Source of the DNA: DAOSWM01 sp035380045
Lineage (GTDB): Bacteria; Bacteroidota; Bacteroidia; Bacteroidales; Tenuifilaceae
Reading direction: 5' to 3'
NCBI GenBank assembly: GCA_035380045.1
Contig: DAOSWM010000045.1
Coordinates: 1 to 26,083, forward strand
Length of the DNA stretch: 26,083 nucleotides
Of this stretch, positions 16,102 to 23,320 are shown piece by piece (position 1 is the first letter of the stretch; the number at the start of each line of letters is the position of its first letter). The translations under genes were made by a program, and so were the position numbers. Under the pieces are notes generated by a model, which was not told the DNA's origin, searched no databases, and saw nothing but the letters and a program-made list of their open reading frames with translations.

Positions 16102-16109
16102 TAGTTTTG
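16102..16109 (+). promoter_or_regulatory. -7 element for the OmpA-like/TPR lipoprotein
   Basis: TAGTTTTG matches TAnnTTTG, 49 bases before the ATG at 16159. The upstream region is T-rich without a clear -33 TTG. Confidence 0.5.
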
Positions 16110-16158
16110 TAACCTATTAAGCGAAAGGAATAAAACCAAATCAAACACCAATTAAACT

Positions 16159-17877
16159 ATGAAAAGAATCAGATTTAACTATCTGGCATTAATAGCCGTA
16201 GTTGCCATAATCTTAAATGGTTGTGGTGGGGTTAGTAAAATGAAAGAGTTACCAGAAGGTACTTCATTCAAAGTTGACCCCAACCCCCTCGAAGTTCACG
16301 CTAACATGGTGAAAGGAACTATTGAGGGTACTTTCCCAGCAAAATACTTCAACAAAAAAGCGAAACTAGAAGTTACCCCTGTACTCATTCACGAAGGTGG
16401 GGAACTACCCCTCCCAGTTAAAGTACTTCAAGGTCAGGATGTTGAAGAGAACAATCAAGCGATATCTTACGATGCTGGCGGAAGTTTCAAGCATGAGATT
16501 GAGTTTGAGTATACTGATCAAATGATGAAATCGGATCTTGAGTTACGCTTTGTGATTATTTACAAAGAGGAAAGAATTCCGTTCGATGTTCCACAAAAAA
16601 TTGGAGTAGGTGTACTGGCAACTTCAAAATTTGTTGACCAGAATCCAAAACCATCAATGTTAAAAGATAATTTCCAACGAATTATTCCTAAAGAGGAGAA
16701 AGCTCAAATTAACTTCGTTATTCAGCGTTCAGACATTCGTAAATCAGAGTTAACCAAGGATGAAATCAAAGCAATGGAAGAATTTATTGCAGAGGTTGCA
16801 ACTGATGAAAGTCTTGAGTTAAAAGGGGTTAAGATGTCAGCTTATGCTTCGCCTGATGGTCCCGAAACCCTAAACGAGAAACTCTCAAAAGAACGTGGTA
16901 AAAATTCGGAGAAATGGTTAAGCAATATTTTCAAAAAAGCCAAATTCGAAGGCAATGCAAGTGACTTTGTTACTTTAGAAAATATTACTGAGGACTGGGA
17001 CGGATTCAAATCATTAGTTGAACAATCAGACATTCAGGACAAAGAACTTATCCTTCGCGTTCTTTCAATGTACTCAGACCCAGTTGTGCGTGAACGTGAA
17101 ATTAAAAACCTAAGCAAGGTTTACCTTGTTCTTGCAGAAAAAATACTGCCTGAACTTCGTCGCGCAAATATGGTTGCAAACGTTGATATAGTTGGTTACT
17201 CCGATGAAGAGTTTAAAGATATGGTTGCAAAGGATAGCATCGACCATCTAAACGTGGAAGAAATGCTTTACGCTGCATCATTATGCTCCGAGATGGAAAC
17301 AAAACTTAAGGTATACCAAAAAGCAGCAGAGGTACACAACGATGTTCGTGCCCATAACAATGTTGCATGCATTAAAATTAAGAGCAACGATATCGAAGGA
17401 GCTAAGGCAGCTCTCGATGCAGCTGCAGCTGTTGAAGAGAATAATCCCGCTGTAAAAAATAATATGGGATGTGTTGCTATGATTAGCGGTGACATTGATG
17501 CGGCAGAGAAACACTTTATTGCTGCAACAAACGCAGGTCCAGAAGTTAAGTATAACCTCGGAATTATTTCAATTATTAAAGGGTTATACCCAGCTGCTGT
17601 TGAGTATTTAGGTGGAACTGATACATTCAACCAGGGTTTAGCTATGCTTCTTACTGGTAAAAATGATGCTGCAAAGAATACATTCCAGAAAGTGGATGAA
17701 GCCAAAGCTTTTTACGGATTAGCTATTGTTGGTGCACGTATTCAGGATGAAACCATGCTGTTAAATAACCTCCGTACAGCTATAGGTAAGGATGCCTCGT
17801 TGAAAGAGCGTGCTGTTAAAGACTTAGAATTCCGCAACTACCTGCAAAGCGATGCTTTTAAAGCTATCGTTCAGTAG
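16159..17877 (+). CDS. Lipoprotein with OmpA-like and TPR regions
   Basis: The signal peptide ends in ILNGC, so C22 is probably lipidated. Residues about 36-165 look all-beta, with no family I can name. Residues about 182-262 resemble an OmpA-like peptidoglycan-binding fold: an INFVIQRSDIRKSEL strand/loop, then VKMSAYASPDGPETLNEKLS (224-243) and a KERGKNSEKWL helix, recalling the G-x-A-S-x-x-G...N-x-x-L-S-x-x-R signature. Residues about 370-565 are helical TPR-like repeats (VRAHNNVACIKIKSNDIEGA, PAVKNNMGCVAMISGDIDAA, EVKYNLGIISIIKGLYPAA). The 572-residue protein is probably an outer-membrane lipoprotein touching peptidoglycan and scaffolding partners. Gene context gives no further clue: it has its own promoter and a strong terminator. 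The function is unknown. Confidence 0.82.
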   Translation: MKRIRFNYLALIAVVAIILNGCGGVSKMKELPEGTSFKVDPNPLEVHANMVKGTIEGTFPAKYFNKKAKLEVTPVLIHEGGELPLPVKVLQGQDVEENNQAISYDAGGSFKHEIEFEYTDQMMKSDLELRFVIIYKEERIPFDVPQKIGVGVLATSKFVDQNPKPSMLKDNFQRIIPKEEKAQINFVIQRSDIRKSELTKDEIKAMEEFIAEVATDESLELKGVKMSAYASPDGPETLNEKLSKERGKNSEKWLSNIFKKAKFEGNASDFVTLENITEDWDGFKSLVEQSDIQDKELILRVLSMYSDPVVREREIKNLSKVYLVLAEKILPELRRANMVANVDIVGYSDEEFKDMVAKDSIDHLNVEEMLYAASLCSEMETKLKVYQKAAEVHNDVRAHNNVACIKIKSNDIEGAKAALDAAAAVEENNPAVKNNMGCVAMISGDIDAAEKHFIAATNAGPEVKYNLGIISIIKGLYPAAVEYLGGTDTFNQGLAMLLTGKNDAAKNTFQKVDEAKAFYGLAIVGARIQDETMLLNNLRTAIGKDASLKERAVKDLEFRNYLQSDAFKAIVQ

Positions 17878-17899
17878 TTTGTGAATTAATAAAAATGAG

Positions 17900-17930
17900 C
17901 GAAGGGGAGGGGTTACCTCCCCTTTTTTTA
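17900..17930 (+). terminator. Rho-independent terminator between convergent genes
   Basis: AAGGGGAGG (17902-17910) pairs with CCTCCCCTT (17916-17924) around GGTTA, followed by a T-run. It is oriented for the plus-strand lipoprotein gene and abuts the stop codon of the convergent methyltransferase gene. Confidence 0.92.
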
Positions 17931-18467
17931 TTTGAAGGTTTTCATACAATAATCCCAAAGAACAATAGCATTAGTTATTGCAACATTAAAAGAGTGCTTT
18001 GTCCCGAGCTGAGGAATTTCTATTGAACCATCAGAAAAATCAATTGCGTCTTGCTCAACTCCTTTAACTTCGTTTCCAAATACGAAGGCATATTTCCATT
18101 CAGCATTCGGCATGAAATCGTTGATGCTAATGCTGTTTGTTGTTTGCTCAATGGAAAATATTTTAAATCCATCTTCTCTTAGAGAAATTAGTGAATCGGT
18201 TGTTTTTTCAAAGTGCGTCCAGAAAACTGAATTTTCAGCACCCAACGCGGTTTTGTGTATTTCTCTATGAGGTGGATGCCCGGTAATTCCACACAGATGA
18301 ATGGACCCGATACCAAGAGCATCGCACGTTCGAAAAATAGACCCAATATTATTTAGGCTTCTTATATTGTCGAGAACTACAACAAGAGGAAGTTTCTTCC
18401 TCTTTTTAAACTCCTCAATACTAGGCCTGTTTAATTCTGAAAGGCTGAGTTTCCTGTTGTTACTCAT
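17928..18467 (-). CDS. SpoU/TrmH-family RNA methyltransferase
   Basis: A SAM-dependent 2'-O-ribose methyltransferase of the SPOUT superfamily. At 179 residues it is a minimal catalytic domain without an N-terminal RNA-binding domain. Motif 1 is LDNIRSLNNIGSIFRTCDA (32-50, with N40 and R46), motif 2 is FVFGNEVKGV (128-137) and motif 3 is IEIPQLGTKHSFNVAITNAI (149-168), which forms the trefoil knot. Motif 3 reads H-S-F-N-V where most relatives have S-L-N-V-S. The target is tRNA or rRNA; the exact nucleotide cannot be assigned. It is divergent from sucC across a gap of about 90 bases. No perfect -7 element was seen for this gene. Confidence 0.9.
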   Translation of the reverse strand: MSNNRKLSLSELNRPSIEEFKKRKKLPLVVVLDNIRSLNNIGSIFRTCDALGIGSIHLCGITGHPPHREIHKTALGAENSVFWTHFEKTTDSLISLREDGFKIFSIEQTTNSISINDFMPNAEWKYAFVFGNEVKGVEQDAIDFSDGSIEIPQLGTKHSFNVAITNAIVLWDYCMKTFK

Positions 18468-18513
18468 AACTTTTATTCATTTATTTATGATTCAAATAAT
18501 TTTTCTATCATCA

Positions 18514-18521
18514 TATTTTTG
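18514..18521 (+). promoter_or_regulatory. -7 element for sucC
   Basis: TATTTTTG matches TAnnTTTG and lies 35 bases before the ATG at 18557. An in-frame ATG at 18530 would lie almost at the transcription start, which supports the downstream start. Confidence 0.5.
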
Positions 18522-18556
18522 TAATTTAGATGCATTGCAAATTAAAGCTTTTTCAA

Positions 18557-19741
18557 ATGAATATCCATGAGTACCAGGCAAAAGAAATTCTAAGAAAAAA
18601 TAATGTCCCAGTTCCTGAAGGGCGTGCTGTATTTTCTGTTGATGAGGCAGTGATTGCTGCTGAAGAAATTATCACTTCAACCGGAACAAATGCCATTGCG
18701 GTTAAAGCCCAAATACATGCTGGAGGAAGAGGTAAGGGAGGGGGCGTGAAAATTGCTAAAAATATTGAAGAGGTAAAAATGTTTGCCAACTCAATTCTCG
18801 GAATGACCTTAATAACACACCAAACAGGGCCTTCTGGGAAGTTGGTTCGGAAATTGCTAGTTGAACAAGGCATTTACTACCCAGGGCCTTCCGAAGTGAA
18901 GGAGTTTTACATGAGTATTCTGCTTAACCGGGCCAATGGGCGAAACATGGTTTTGTACTCCACTGAAGGAGGAATGGATATTGAGTCAGTTGCTGCCCAA
19001 ACTCCACACCTAATCTTTAAAGAAGAAATCAATCCAGTAGGATTGCAATCATATCAAGCTAGAAGAATTGCATTTAATTTGGGCCTATCAGGGAAGGCAT
19101 TCTCAAATATGGTAAAGTTTGTCGTTTTTCTCTACAATGCATACATAAGCAGCGATGCTTCACTCTTCGAAATAAATCCTGTTGTAAAAACCTCCGATGA
19201 TTTAATCTTTGCAGCCGATGCAAAGATGAATATTGACGACAACTCCTTATTTAGACATCCTGACCTGGTGGAGTATCGGGATTTTGAAGAGGAGGATCCC
19301 GCAGAATTGGAAGCTTCGGAATCCAATCTGAATTTTATTAAACTCGATGGCAATGTCGGTTGCATGGTGAATGGCGCTGGTTTGGCCATGGCCACAATGG
19401 ATATCATCAAACTATCTGGAGGTGAACCAGCTAATTTCCTCGATGTAGGAGGAACTGCAAATGCAAAAACCGTAGCTGCTGGTTTTAGAATAATACTAAA
19501 GGAACCAAATGTGAAGGCAATATTGATTAATATTTTTGGAGGAATTGTTCGTTGCGACAGGGTAGCACAGGGAGTTGTTGATGCCTATAATGAAATAGGT
19601 AATATCTCTATTCCGGTTATTGTTCGTCTCCAGGGAACCAATGCCAGGGAAGGGAAGGAACTGATTGATAGTAGTGGACTTAAAGTGTATTCAGCAATTT
19701 CATTGAAGGAAGCTGCTGAACTCGTTAGCAAAATGGTTTAA
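18557..19741 (+). CDS. sucC: Succinyl-CoA ligase beta subunit
   Basis: SucC is the nucleotide-binding beta subunit of succinyl-CoA synthetase (succinate + CoA + NTP to succinyl-CoA). From the chosen start (MNIHEYQAKEIL) it has 394 residues against about 388 in E. coli. The ATP-grasp domain is visible (KAQIHAGGRGKGGGVKIA; LFEINPVVKTSDDLIFAADAKMN with the Mg-binding Asn and Asp), then the ligase domain (NGAGLAMATMDIIKLSGGEP, FLDVGGTA, FGGIVRCDRVAQGV). An ATG nine codons upstream is in frame, but the conserved family start is at 18557. The partner sucD, normally the next gene, is absent: a terminator and a convergent gene follow. SucD must be encoded elsewhere if the complex is formed. ATP versus GTP specificity is not clear. 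Confidence 0.95.
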   Translation: MNIHEYQAKEILRKNNVPVPEGRAVFSVDEAVIAAEEIITSTGTNAIAVKAQIHAGGRGKGGGVKIAKNIEEVKMFANSILGMTLITHQTGPSGKLVRKLLVEQGIYYPGPSEVKEFYMSILLNRANGRNMVLYSTEGGMDIESVAAQTPHLIFKEEINPVGLQSYQARRIAFNLGLSGKAFSNMVKFVVFLYNAYISSDASLFEINPVVKTSDDLIFAADAKMNIDDNSLFRHPDLVEYRDFEEEDPAELEASESNLNFIKLDGNVGCMVNGAGLAMATMDIIKLSGGEPANFLDVGGTANAKTVAAGFRIILKEPNVKAILINIFGGIVRCDRVAQGVVDAYNEIGNISIPVIVRLQGTNAREGKELIDSSGLKVYSAISLKEAAELVSKMV

Positions 19742-19750
19742 GAACCATAT

Positions 19751-19782
19751 AAAAGGTGCTTCATTATTTGAAACACCTTTCT
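19751..19782 (+). terminator. Probable terminator after sucC
   Basis: AAAGGTG (19752-19758) pairs with CACCTTT (19774-19780), extended by TTC/GAA after one mismatch. It starts about ten bases after the sucC stop, and the T-run after it is interrupted. Its presence indicates that sucC is transcribed without sucD. Confidence 0.6.
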
Positions 19783-19976
19783 TATTCCTGTTTTTTTATA
19801 TGGCAAGTGTTTATTCCTAATAACGTGTATAGACCACAAAACTTAAAAAATGCTGTTCCCAACGGAATAATTGACAGTAAGCCCCACCACGTTTGATAGT
19901 AAAAGCCAAGTGCAGCAATACCTAGCCCTATAATCATTCTGATTATTTTATCAGTTTTACCAATATTTCTCCTCAT
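19782..19976 (-). CDS. YgaP-like (DUF2892) small membrane protein
   Basis: A 64-residue protein with a basic start (MRRNIGKTDKIIRMIIGLGI) and two hydrophobic helices (about 11-28 and 30-50) ending in FCGLYTLLGINTC. These are hallmarks of DUF2892, the YgaP-type transmembrane domain sometimes fused to rhodanese; here it is stand-alone. It is predicted to be an inner-membrane protein of unknown role. It lies 65 bases downstream of the arginine deiminase gene on the same strand and may be cotranscribed. Two cysteines (in FCGLY and NTCHI) are near the C-terminus. Confidence 0.8.
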   Translation of the reverse strand: MRRNIGKTDKIIRMIIGLGIAALGFYYQTWWGLLSIIPLGTAFFKFCGLYTLLGINTCHIKKQE

Positions 19977-20041
19977 AGATAATTGTTGAGTTAATTAAAT
20001 AACAGAATAACCCTAAACTGATAAAAATGTTTAATCATAAA

Positions 20042-21310
20042 TTACCTCCACTTAACTGGTAGCCTGTTAACGGGCATGGTCATACAACGGGCACCACCTC
20101 CTCCCCGGGGCAGTTCACTCCCATCTATTGTAATAACATACTTACGGTAGTTCTCTAGGTCAACCTTCCCGCTTATAACTTCTCTCGCTCTAATTATCTC
20201 AAATCCATTCCTGTTCATCTCGTCCATGGTGTAGCTATTCCTCGCGTAACCAATAACTTTACCGGGGCCAATGGCAAAAAAGTTTGCTCCGCTATGCCAT
20301 TGTTCGCGCTCCTGGGTCCAAGGATCATTGTTGCCTCCGCAAGATATTGGCTTTAAATCCATCCCTAACTTTTTTAACGCTACCAGTACATTCTCAACAT
20401 TTTTTATTTCCAGAACTTTACCATTTTCAATAGTTATTTGAACTGTTTGGTATTTGTTTGGCTTAATAATTAATGGGTCAAACACCATGCAGCTATTTAT
20501 GTCTAGTAGAGTAAACACCATGTCGAGATGAATAAACGATTCTGGTTTCTCCGGTAATTCTTGAACAATAATAAACTTCTTCCCTTTTGGGTACTTTGAA
20601 ATTAACCGGTTTGTAATAAAATCAATCCCTTGGCTTGTGGTTCGGGCGCTATTACCTATTAGTAGAATATCATCCCGAGCAATTAGCACATCACCTCCTT
20701 CTATTGAAATGTTACTGTTTGCGTTGAATAAAGATGGGTTAACAGTATTTGTTTCAAAAGAATCGGAGTGGTTGAAGATAGCTTCCATTATTATTGATTC
20801 CCTGTCGCGAACACGGTTCGCCATTTTCCCTATCAACACCTCGTTGTACATTGAAATTGATGCATCGCGCGTGAAGTAGAAGTTGTATAGCGGAGGTAAA
20901 GAGTATCTCTCTTGGCTAAGGAAACTGGTAAGGGTGCTCCTTTTTAGGTAAAGACCCTCAATTAGTGTGGTTACAAGTTGTTTCGTTGGAATTGCCATTA
21001 GCTCATCACGAAGATGCATCACTCCTTCGTGTTTACAAATTGTATTTACAAGCTCCTCTTTCGCGTACTCTTTTCGAACAACCTCGTATAAAAGATCCGA
21101 TACCTGAAAAACTCTTGTGACTTTTGAGAGAACTCCGTTAAGTTGGGAGTACTCTTTTCGGGCAACCGAAAGGTTCAAAATATCACTATAAAGAGCCCTG
21201 TGGGCATCCATAGGAGTCATGTTTTCTACCTCAGCACCTGGAGTGTGGATTATCACTCCTTCAAGCGTTCCTATCTCAGAACTAACGTTTATCTCCATCT
21301 TTGTTTCCAT
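20042..21310 (-). CDS. Arginine deiminase-family protein
   Basis: Predicted arginine deiminase (L-arginine + H2O to citrulline + NH3). From ATG 21310 it has 422 residues, close to the usual 405-420. Active-site motifs: FTRDAS (D149), IEGGDVL (E204, D207), FIHLDMVFT (H261, D263), HSGANFFAI and the nucleophile C409 in RGGGGARCMTMPVNR. These correspond to the guanidine-binding and catalytic residues of bacterial ADIs. The alternative upstream start at 21337 would be TTG and would sit at the predicted transcription start, so it is rejected. The other ADI-pathway genes (ornithine carbamoyltransferase, carbamate kinase, arginine/ornithine antiporter) are absent from the neighbourhood. The substrate could be another guanidine compound. 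The enzyme is cytosolic, with no signal peptide. Confidence 0.88.
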   Translation of the reverse strand: METKMEINVSSEIGTLEGVIIHTPGAEVENMTPMDAHRALYSDILNLSVARKEYSQLNGVLSKVTRVFQVSDLLYEVVRKEYAKEELVNTICKHEGVMHLRDELMAIPTKQLVTTLIEGLYLKRSTLTSFLSQERYSLPPLYNFYFTRDASISMYNEVLIGKMANRVRDRESIIMEAIFNHSDSFETNTVNPSLFNANSNISIEGGDVLIARDDILLIGNSARTTSQGIDFITNRLISKYPKGKKFIIVQELPEKPESFIHLDMVFTLLDINSCMVFDPLIIKPNKYQTVQITIENGKVLEIKNVENVLVALKKLGMDLKPISCGGNNDPWTQEREQWHSGANFFAIGPGKVIGYARNSYTMDEMNRNGFEIIRAREVISGKVDLENYRKYVITIDGSELPRGGGGARCMTMPVNRLPVKWR

Positions 21311-21345
21311 GGTTCTTTCTTTTAGGTTGATTTTCAATTAAGTTG

Positions 21346-21353
21346 CAAATTTA
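21346..21353 (-). promoter_or_regulatory. -7 element for the arginine deiminase gene
   Basis: On the minus strand this is TAAATTTG, an exact TAnnTTTG match, 35 bases before the ATG at 21310. No clear -33 TTG at the usual spacing. Confidence 0.5.
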
Positions 21354-21477
21354 GGTACTTATTGCTGATAATTGATTCGTTTTTTTCTGTTAAGCGACAT
21401 CATCCTAACATAATACAATTACAACTAATGTGCATACTACCCTGAGTTAGCGAAGAAAAGAATTGTAATTTGCTATT

Positions 21478-21885
21478 CTAATACCTGCCTTTCCTCAAAG
21501 TACGTAGCTTTATTACATGTATCGATACGCTTAATGCTATTATTCCCAGCAAGAACTGTAACCACAATTTGTCTTTTACAATCAGAATGCTGAGTGTAAT
21601 GGTAAACCAAAGCACAATGAGCGTGATAATTTTAACCCAAGGGCTTATTGCTTTGTAGTGGATGTAATTCCGTAGGTAATTGCCAAACAGTTTGTGCGTT
21701 AGTAACCAACGATACAATTTATTTGAGCTCCTTACAAAAAAGAACGCAGCAAGTAGAAGGAATGGTGTTGTAGGTAGCACTGGAACAACAATACCAATTA
21801 TGCCAATTGTAGTTGAAATGATTCCTAAGAAAACCAAAATAAACCGCACGAAGGGCTTTTTCGGCTTTTGCTGATTTTTTATCAT
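21478..21885 (-). CDS. YbaN-type DUF454 membrane protein
   Basis: A 135-residue inner-membrane protein. The signature FLGIISTTIGIIGIVVPVLP followed by TTPFLLLAAFFFVRSSNKLYRWL is typical of DUF454/YbaN. Hydrophobic segments lie at about 12-50 (a long hydrophobic hairpin) and at about 85-105 and 107-125. The N-terminus is basic (MIKNQQKPKKP). The function is unknown. It is the last gene of a tight minus-strand group, 17 bases after the small CDGSH gene. DUF454 proteins have been linked to haem or metal phenotypes in some bacteria, and the iron-sulfur neighbours fit that loosely, but this is inference. Confidence 0.85.
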   Translation of the reverse strand: MIKNQQKPKKPFVRFILVFLGIISTTIGIIGIVVPVLPTTPFLLLAAFFFVRSSNKLYRWLLTHKLFGNYLRNYIHYKAISPWVKIITLIVLWFTITLSILIVKDKLWLQFLLGIIALSVSIHVIKLRTLRKGRY

Positions 21886-21902
21886 TAACTAATTAATGGG
21901 AT

Positions 21903-22097
21903 TTACTGGATAGTAGTTTTATTATGAGAACCATCGCAGAATGGTTTGTTTTTGGATTGCCCGCAGGCGCAAAGGTAAATATCTCTTGGCTGCGTGGGTG
22001 TTAACTCATCCCCATCTGAACCTTTCAGTTTAAAACTACCTGAAACTTTTACTGGGCCATGTTTAATTATAGTAATTGTTGTTTCTCCCTTATTCAT
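21903..22097 (-). CDS. Small CDGSH iron-sulfur protein
   Basis: A 64-residue single-domain CDGSH protein. The [2Fe-2S] ligands form the C-x-C-x8-C-x3-H pattern: C43, C45, C54 and H58 in YLCACGQSKNKPFCDGSH. Before it lies the strand pattern GPVKVSGSFKLKGSDGDELT found in 'mitoNEET-like' bacterial CDGSH proteins. No transmembrane anchor is present, so it is cytosolic. It has a good ribosome-binding site (AGGAG) about 9 bases before the ATG, rare in this window, and starts 11 bases after the stop of the larger Fer4_19-CDGSH gene. Its sequence closely parallels the C-terminal domain of that neighbour, suggesting tandem duplication. Probable redox or Fe-S transfer role. Confidence 0.9.
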   Translation of the reverse strand: MNKGETTITIIKHGPVKVSGSFKLKGSDGDELTPTQPRDIYLCACGQSKNKPFCDGSHNKTTIQ

Positions 22098-22108
22098 GAT
22101 TTTTTCTC

Positions 22109-22597
22109 CTATTCAGTGAACCCAATCTTAAAATGCGTTCCATCACAGAATGGCATATTACTCGAGGCTCCGCACCTACATAATGAAACCATTTGCATTG
22201 TTTTTAACTCTTGCCCTTCAGCTCCAATTAATTTAAATCTCCCAGAAATAATTATTGGGCCATTTCGCATAATTTGTATGTTGATAGGCTCAACTTTTTC
22301 TAAAGATTGTTTTTCTGTAATTGACCTGTCAGTTTCATCCTTCTTTGCTTTTGGTGATTTTTCCTGTTTGTTCTTCTCCTTATCGTTCCAGCAGAAGGTA
22401 AGTGCGTTGGTAGGACACTGATTAACTATGTCAATTATTTTTTCAGTGGGCGCCCCTTGCATATTTACCCAAGGTCTGTTTCTGGGGTTAAAAACCGATA
22501 AAAGTTTTGTGTAGCATGTTGTAGCATGAATACATTCACTGGGTTTCCAGAAAACGGTGATTTCTTTGTTTGAGTAACTCCTGTTGTTTTTCTCCAT
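22109..22597 (-). CDS. Fer4_19-CDGSH fusion iron-sulfur protein
   Basis: A 162-residue protein with two different Fe-S domains. Residues about 8-70 form a divergent ferredoxin-like domain (Fer4_19) with cysteines C22 and C28 (SECIHATTCYTKL) and C61 (QCPTNAL) plus the RPWVNMQGA motif; it probably binds a single cluster. A highly charged linker (72-103) follows. Residues about 104-160 are a CDGSH domain with C140, C142, C151 and H155 (LCRCGASSNMPFCDGTH). An upstream in-frame start at 22675 would be TTG and would overlap the RDD gene, so ATG 22597 is preferred. The role is not known; Fer4_19-CDGSH proteins are proposed electron carriers. It lies 56 bases after the RDD gene and 11 bases before the small CDGSH gene. 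Confidence 0.88.
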   Translation of the reverse strand: MEKNNRSYSNKEITVFWKPSECIHATTCYTKLLSVFNPRNRPWVNMQGAPTEKIIDIVNQCPTNALTFCWNDKEKNKQEKSPKAKKDETDRSITEKQSLEKVEPINIQIMRNGPIIISGRFKLIGAEGQELKTMQMVSLCRCGASSNMPFCDGTHFKIGFTE

Positions 22598-22653
22598 TTG
22601 AAAAGAACTTTTTTTTAAAACACCGAGGTGGCTTTTTTGTTCTGGAGTATATG

Positions 22654-23163
22654 CTATTTTTTCACAACTAAACAATTTGCCAAAATATCGTGAAGAGCTT
22701 GCTTCTTTTCTGTAAACCCAGCCATAATATAACCAATAAGAAGAGTCATGTTTGTTACAATCCTGGCGAAATACCTGCCTGTAGCTCTGGCAAAACTTAC
22801 TCTTCTTCCTTCAATGTCGGTAACTTTTATCCCAACAGCCATTTTCCCTAGGGTTCCACCATATTTGGAAGACTCAAAAAGTGCGTAGTATAGCCAACCT
22901 GCCACAATGCTGAATATTGATACTAGAACAATAATTCCAACAAGGATACCAACCTTCAATAAATTACCATTCTCCAATAATTCCGTTGGTTCCTCTATGC
23001 CCTCAAATCCAATTGCAATCCCAACAATAGCAAAAATGGTTGGTATCGCAATCAATAACCCCGCCACAGAGAAAACAGCATAATCAATTAGATACGCTAC
23101 AAACCTAAGCCAGAAACCTGCATACTCAGTACTACTCTTCTCTTGATTCTCTATTACTTCCAT
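22654..23163 (-). CDS. RDD-family membrane protein
   Basis: A 169-residue inner-membrane protein. The RDD domain starts at YAGFWLRFVAYLIDYAVFSV (15-34), with the conserved Arg (R20) and Asp (D27), and ends with ALHDILANCLVV, holding the second Asp (D159). Hydrophobic segments lie at about 22-53, 70-96 and 131-150. The central GGTLGKMAVGIKVTDIEGRRVSFARATGRYFAR block is diagnostic of the family. An ATG at 23217 would add 18 residues including a poly-Phe stretch coded by a T-run; the start at 23163 matches the family better. RDD proteins are of uncertain function; some are reported as sodium/proton antiporters. It is the first gene of the four-gene minus-strand group. Confidence 0.87.
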   Translation of the reverse strand: MEVIENQEKSSTEYAGFWLRFVAYLIDYAVFSVAGLLIAIPTIFAIVGIAIGFEGIEEPTELLENGNLLKVGILVGIIVLVSIFSIVAGWLYYALFESSKYGGTLGKMAVGIKVTDIEGRRVSFARATGRYFARIVTNMTLLIGYIMAGFTEKKQALHDILANCLVVKK

Positions 23164-23236
23164 GATTTTATTGTTTTGGTTAATTTTGCTGAAAATTCCA
23201 AAAAAAAAACCACACATAAAAATATATTAACCTTTT

Positions 23237-23268
23237 TTTGCAATGGTTTTTTTATGGTTCTAAATTTG
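23237..23268 (+). promoter_or_regulatory. Promoter of the DUF4294 gene
   Basis: TTTG (23237-23240), a 20-base spacer and TAAATTTG (23261-23268) match the full Bacteroidota -33/-7 consensus, the best promoter in the window. It predicts transcription from near 23275, leaving a leader of about 45 bases before the TTG start at 23321. Confidence 0.7.
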
Positions 23269-23320
23269 TGCATGAAAACAAATTCTATTTTTTTGCGTTA
23301 AATAGTAAAATATATCTCTA

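Noticed and set aside
17268..17705. Minus-strand frame of 145 codons opposite the TPR region
   Set aside because: The Ala/Ser-rich translation is the complement of a helical Ala-rich repeat region; no start signal or family match.
23164..23217. Longer RDD protein starting at ATG 23217
   Set aside because: The extra 18 residues include a run of Phe coded by a T-tract and are not typical of RDD proteins; the ATG at 23163 gives a standard soluble lead-in.
23272..23301. Nine-codon ATG frame (MKTNSIFLR) upstream of the DUF4294 gene, possible leader peptide
   Set aside because: Its ATG lies at or before the predicted transcription start, and no attenuator hairpin follows.
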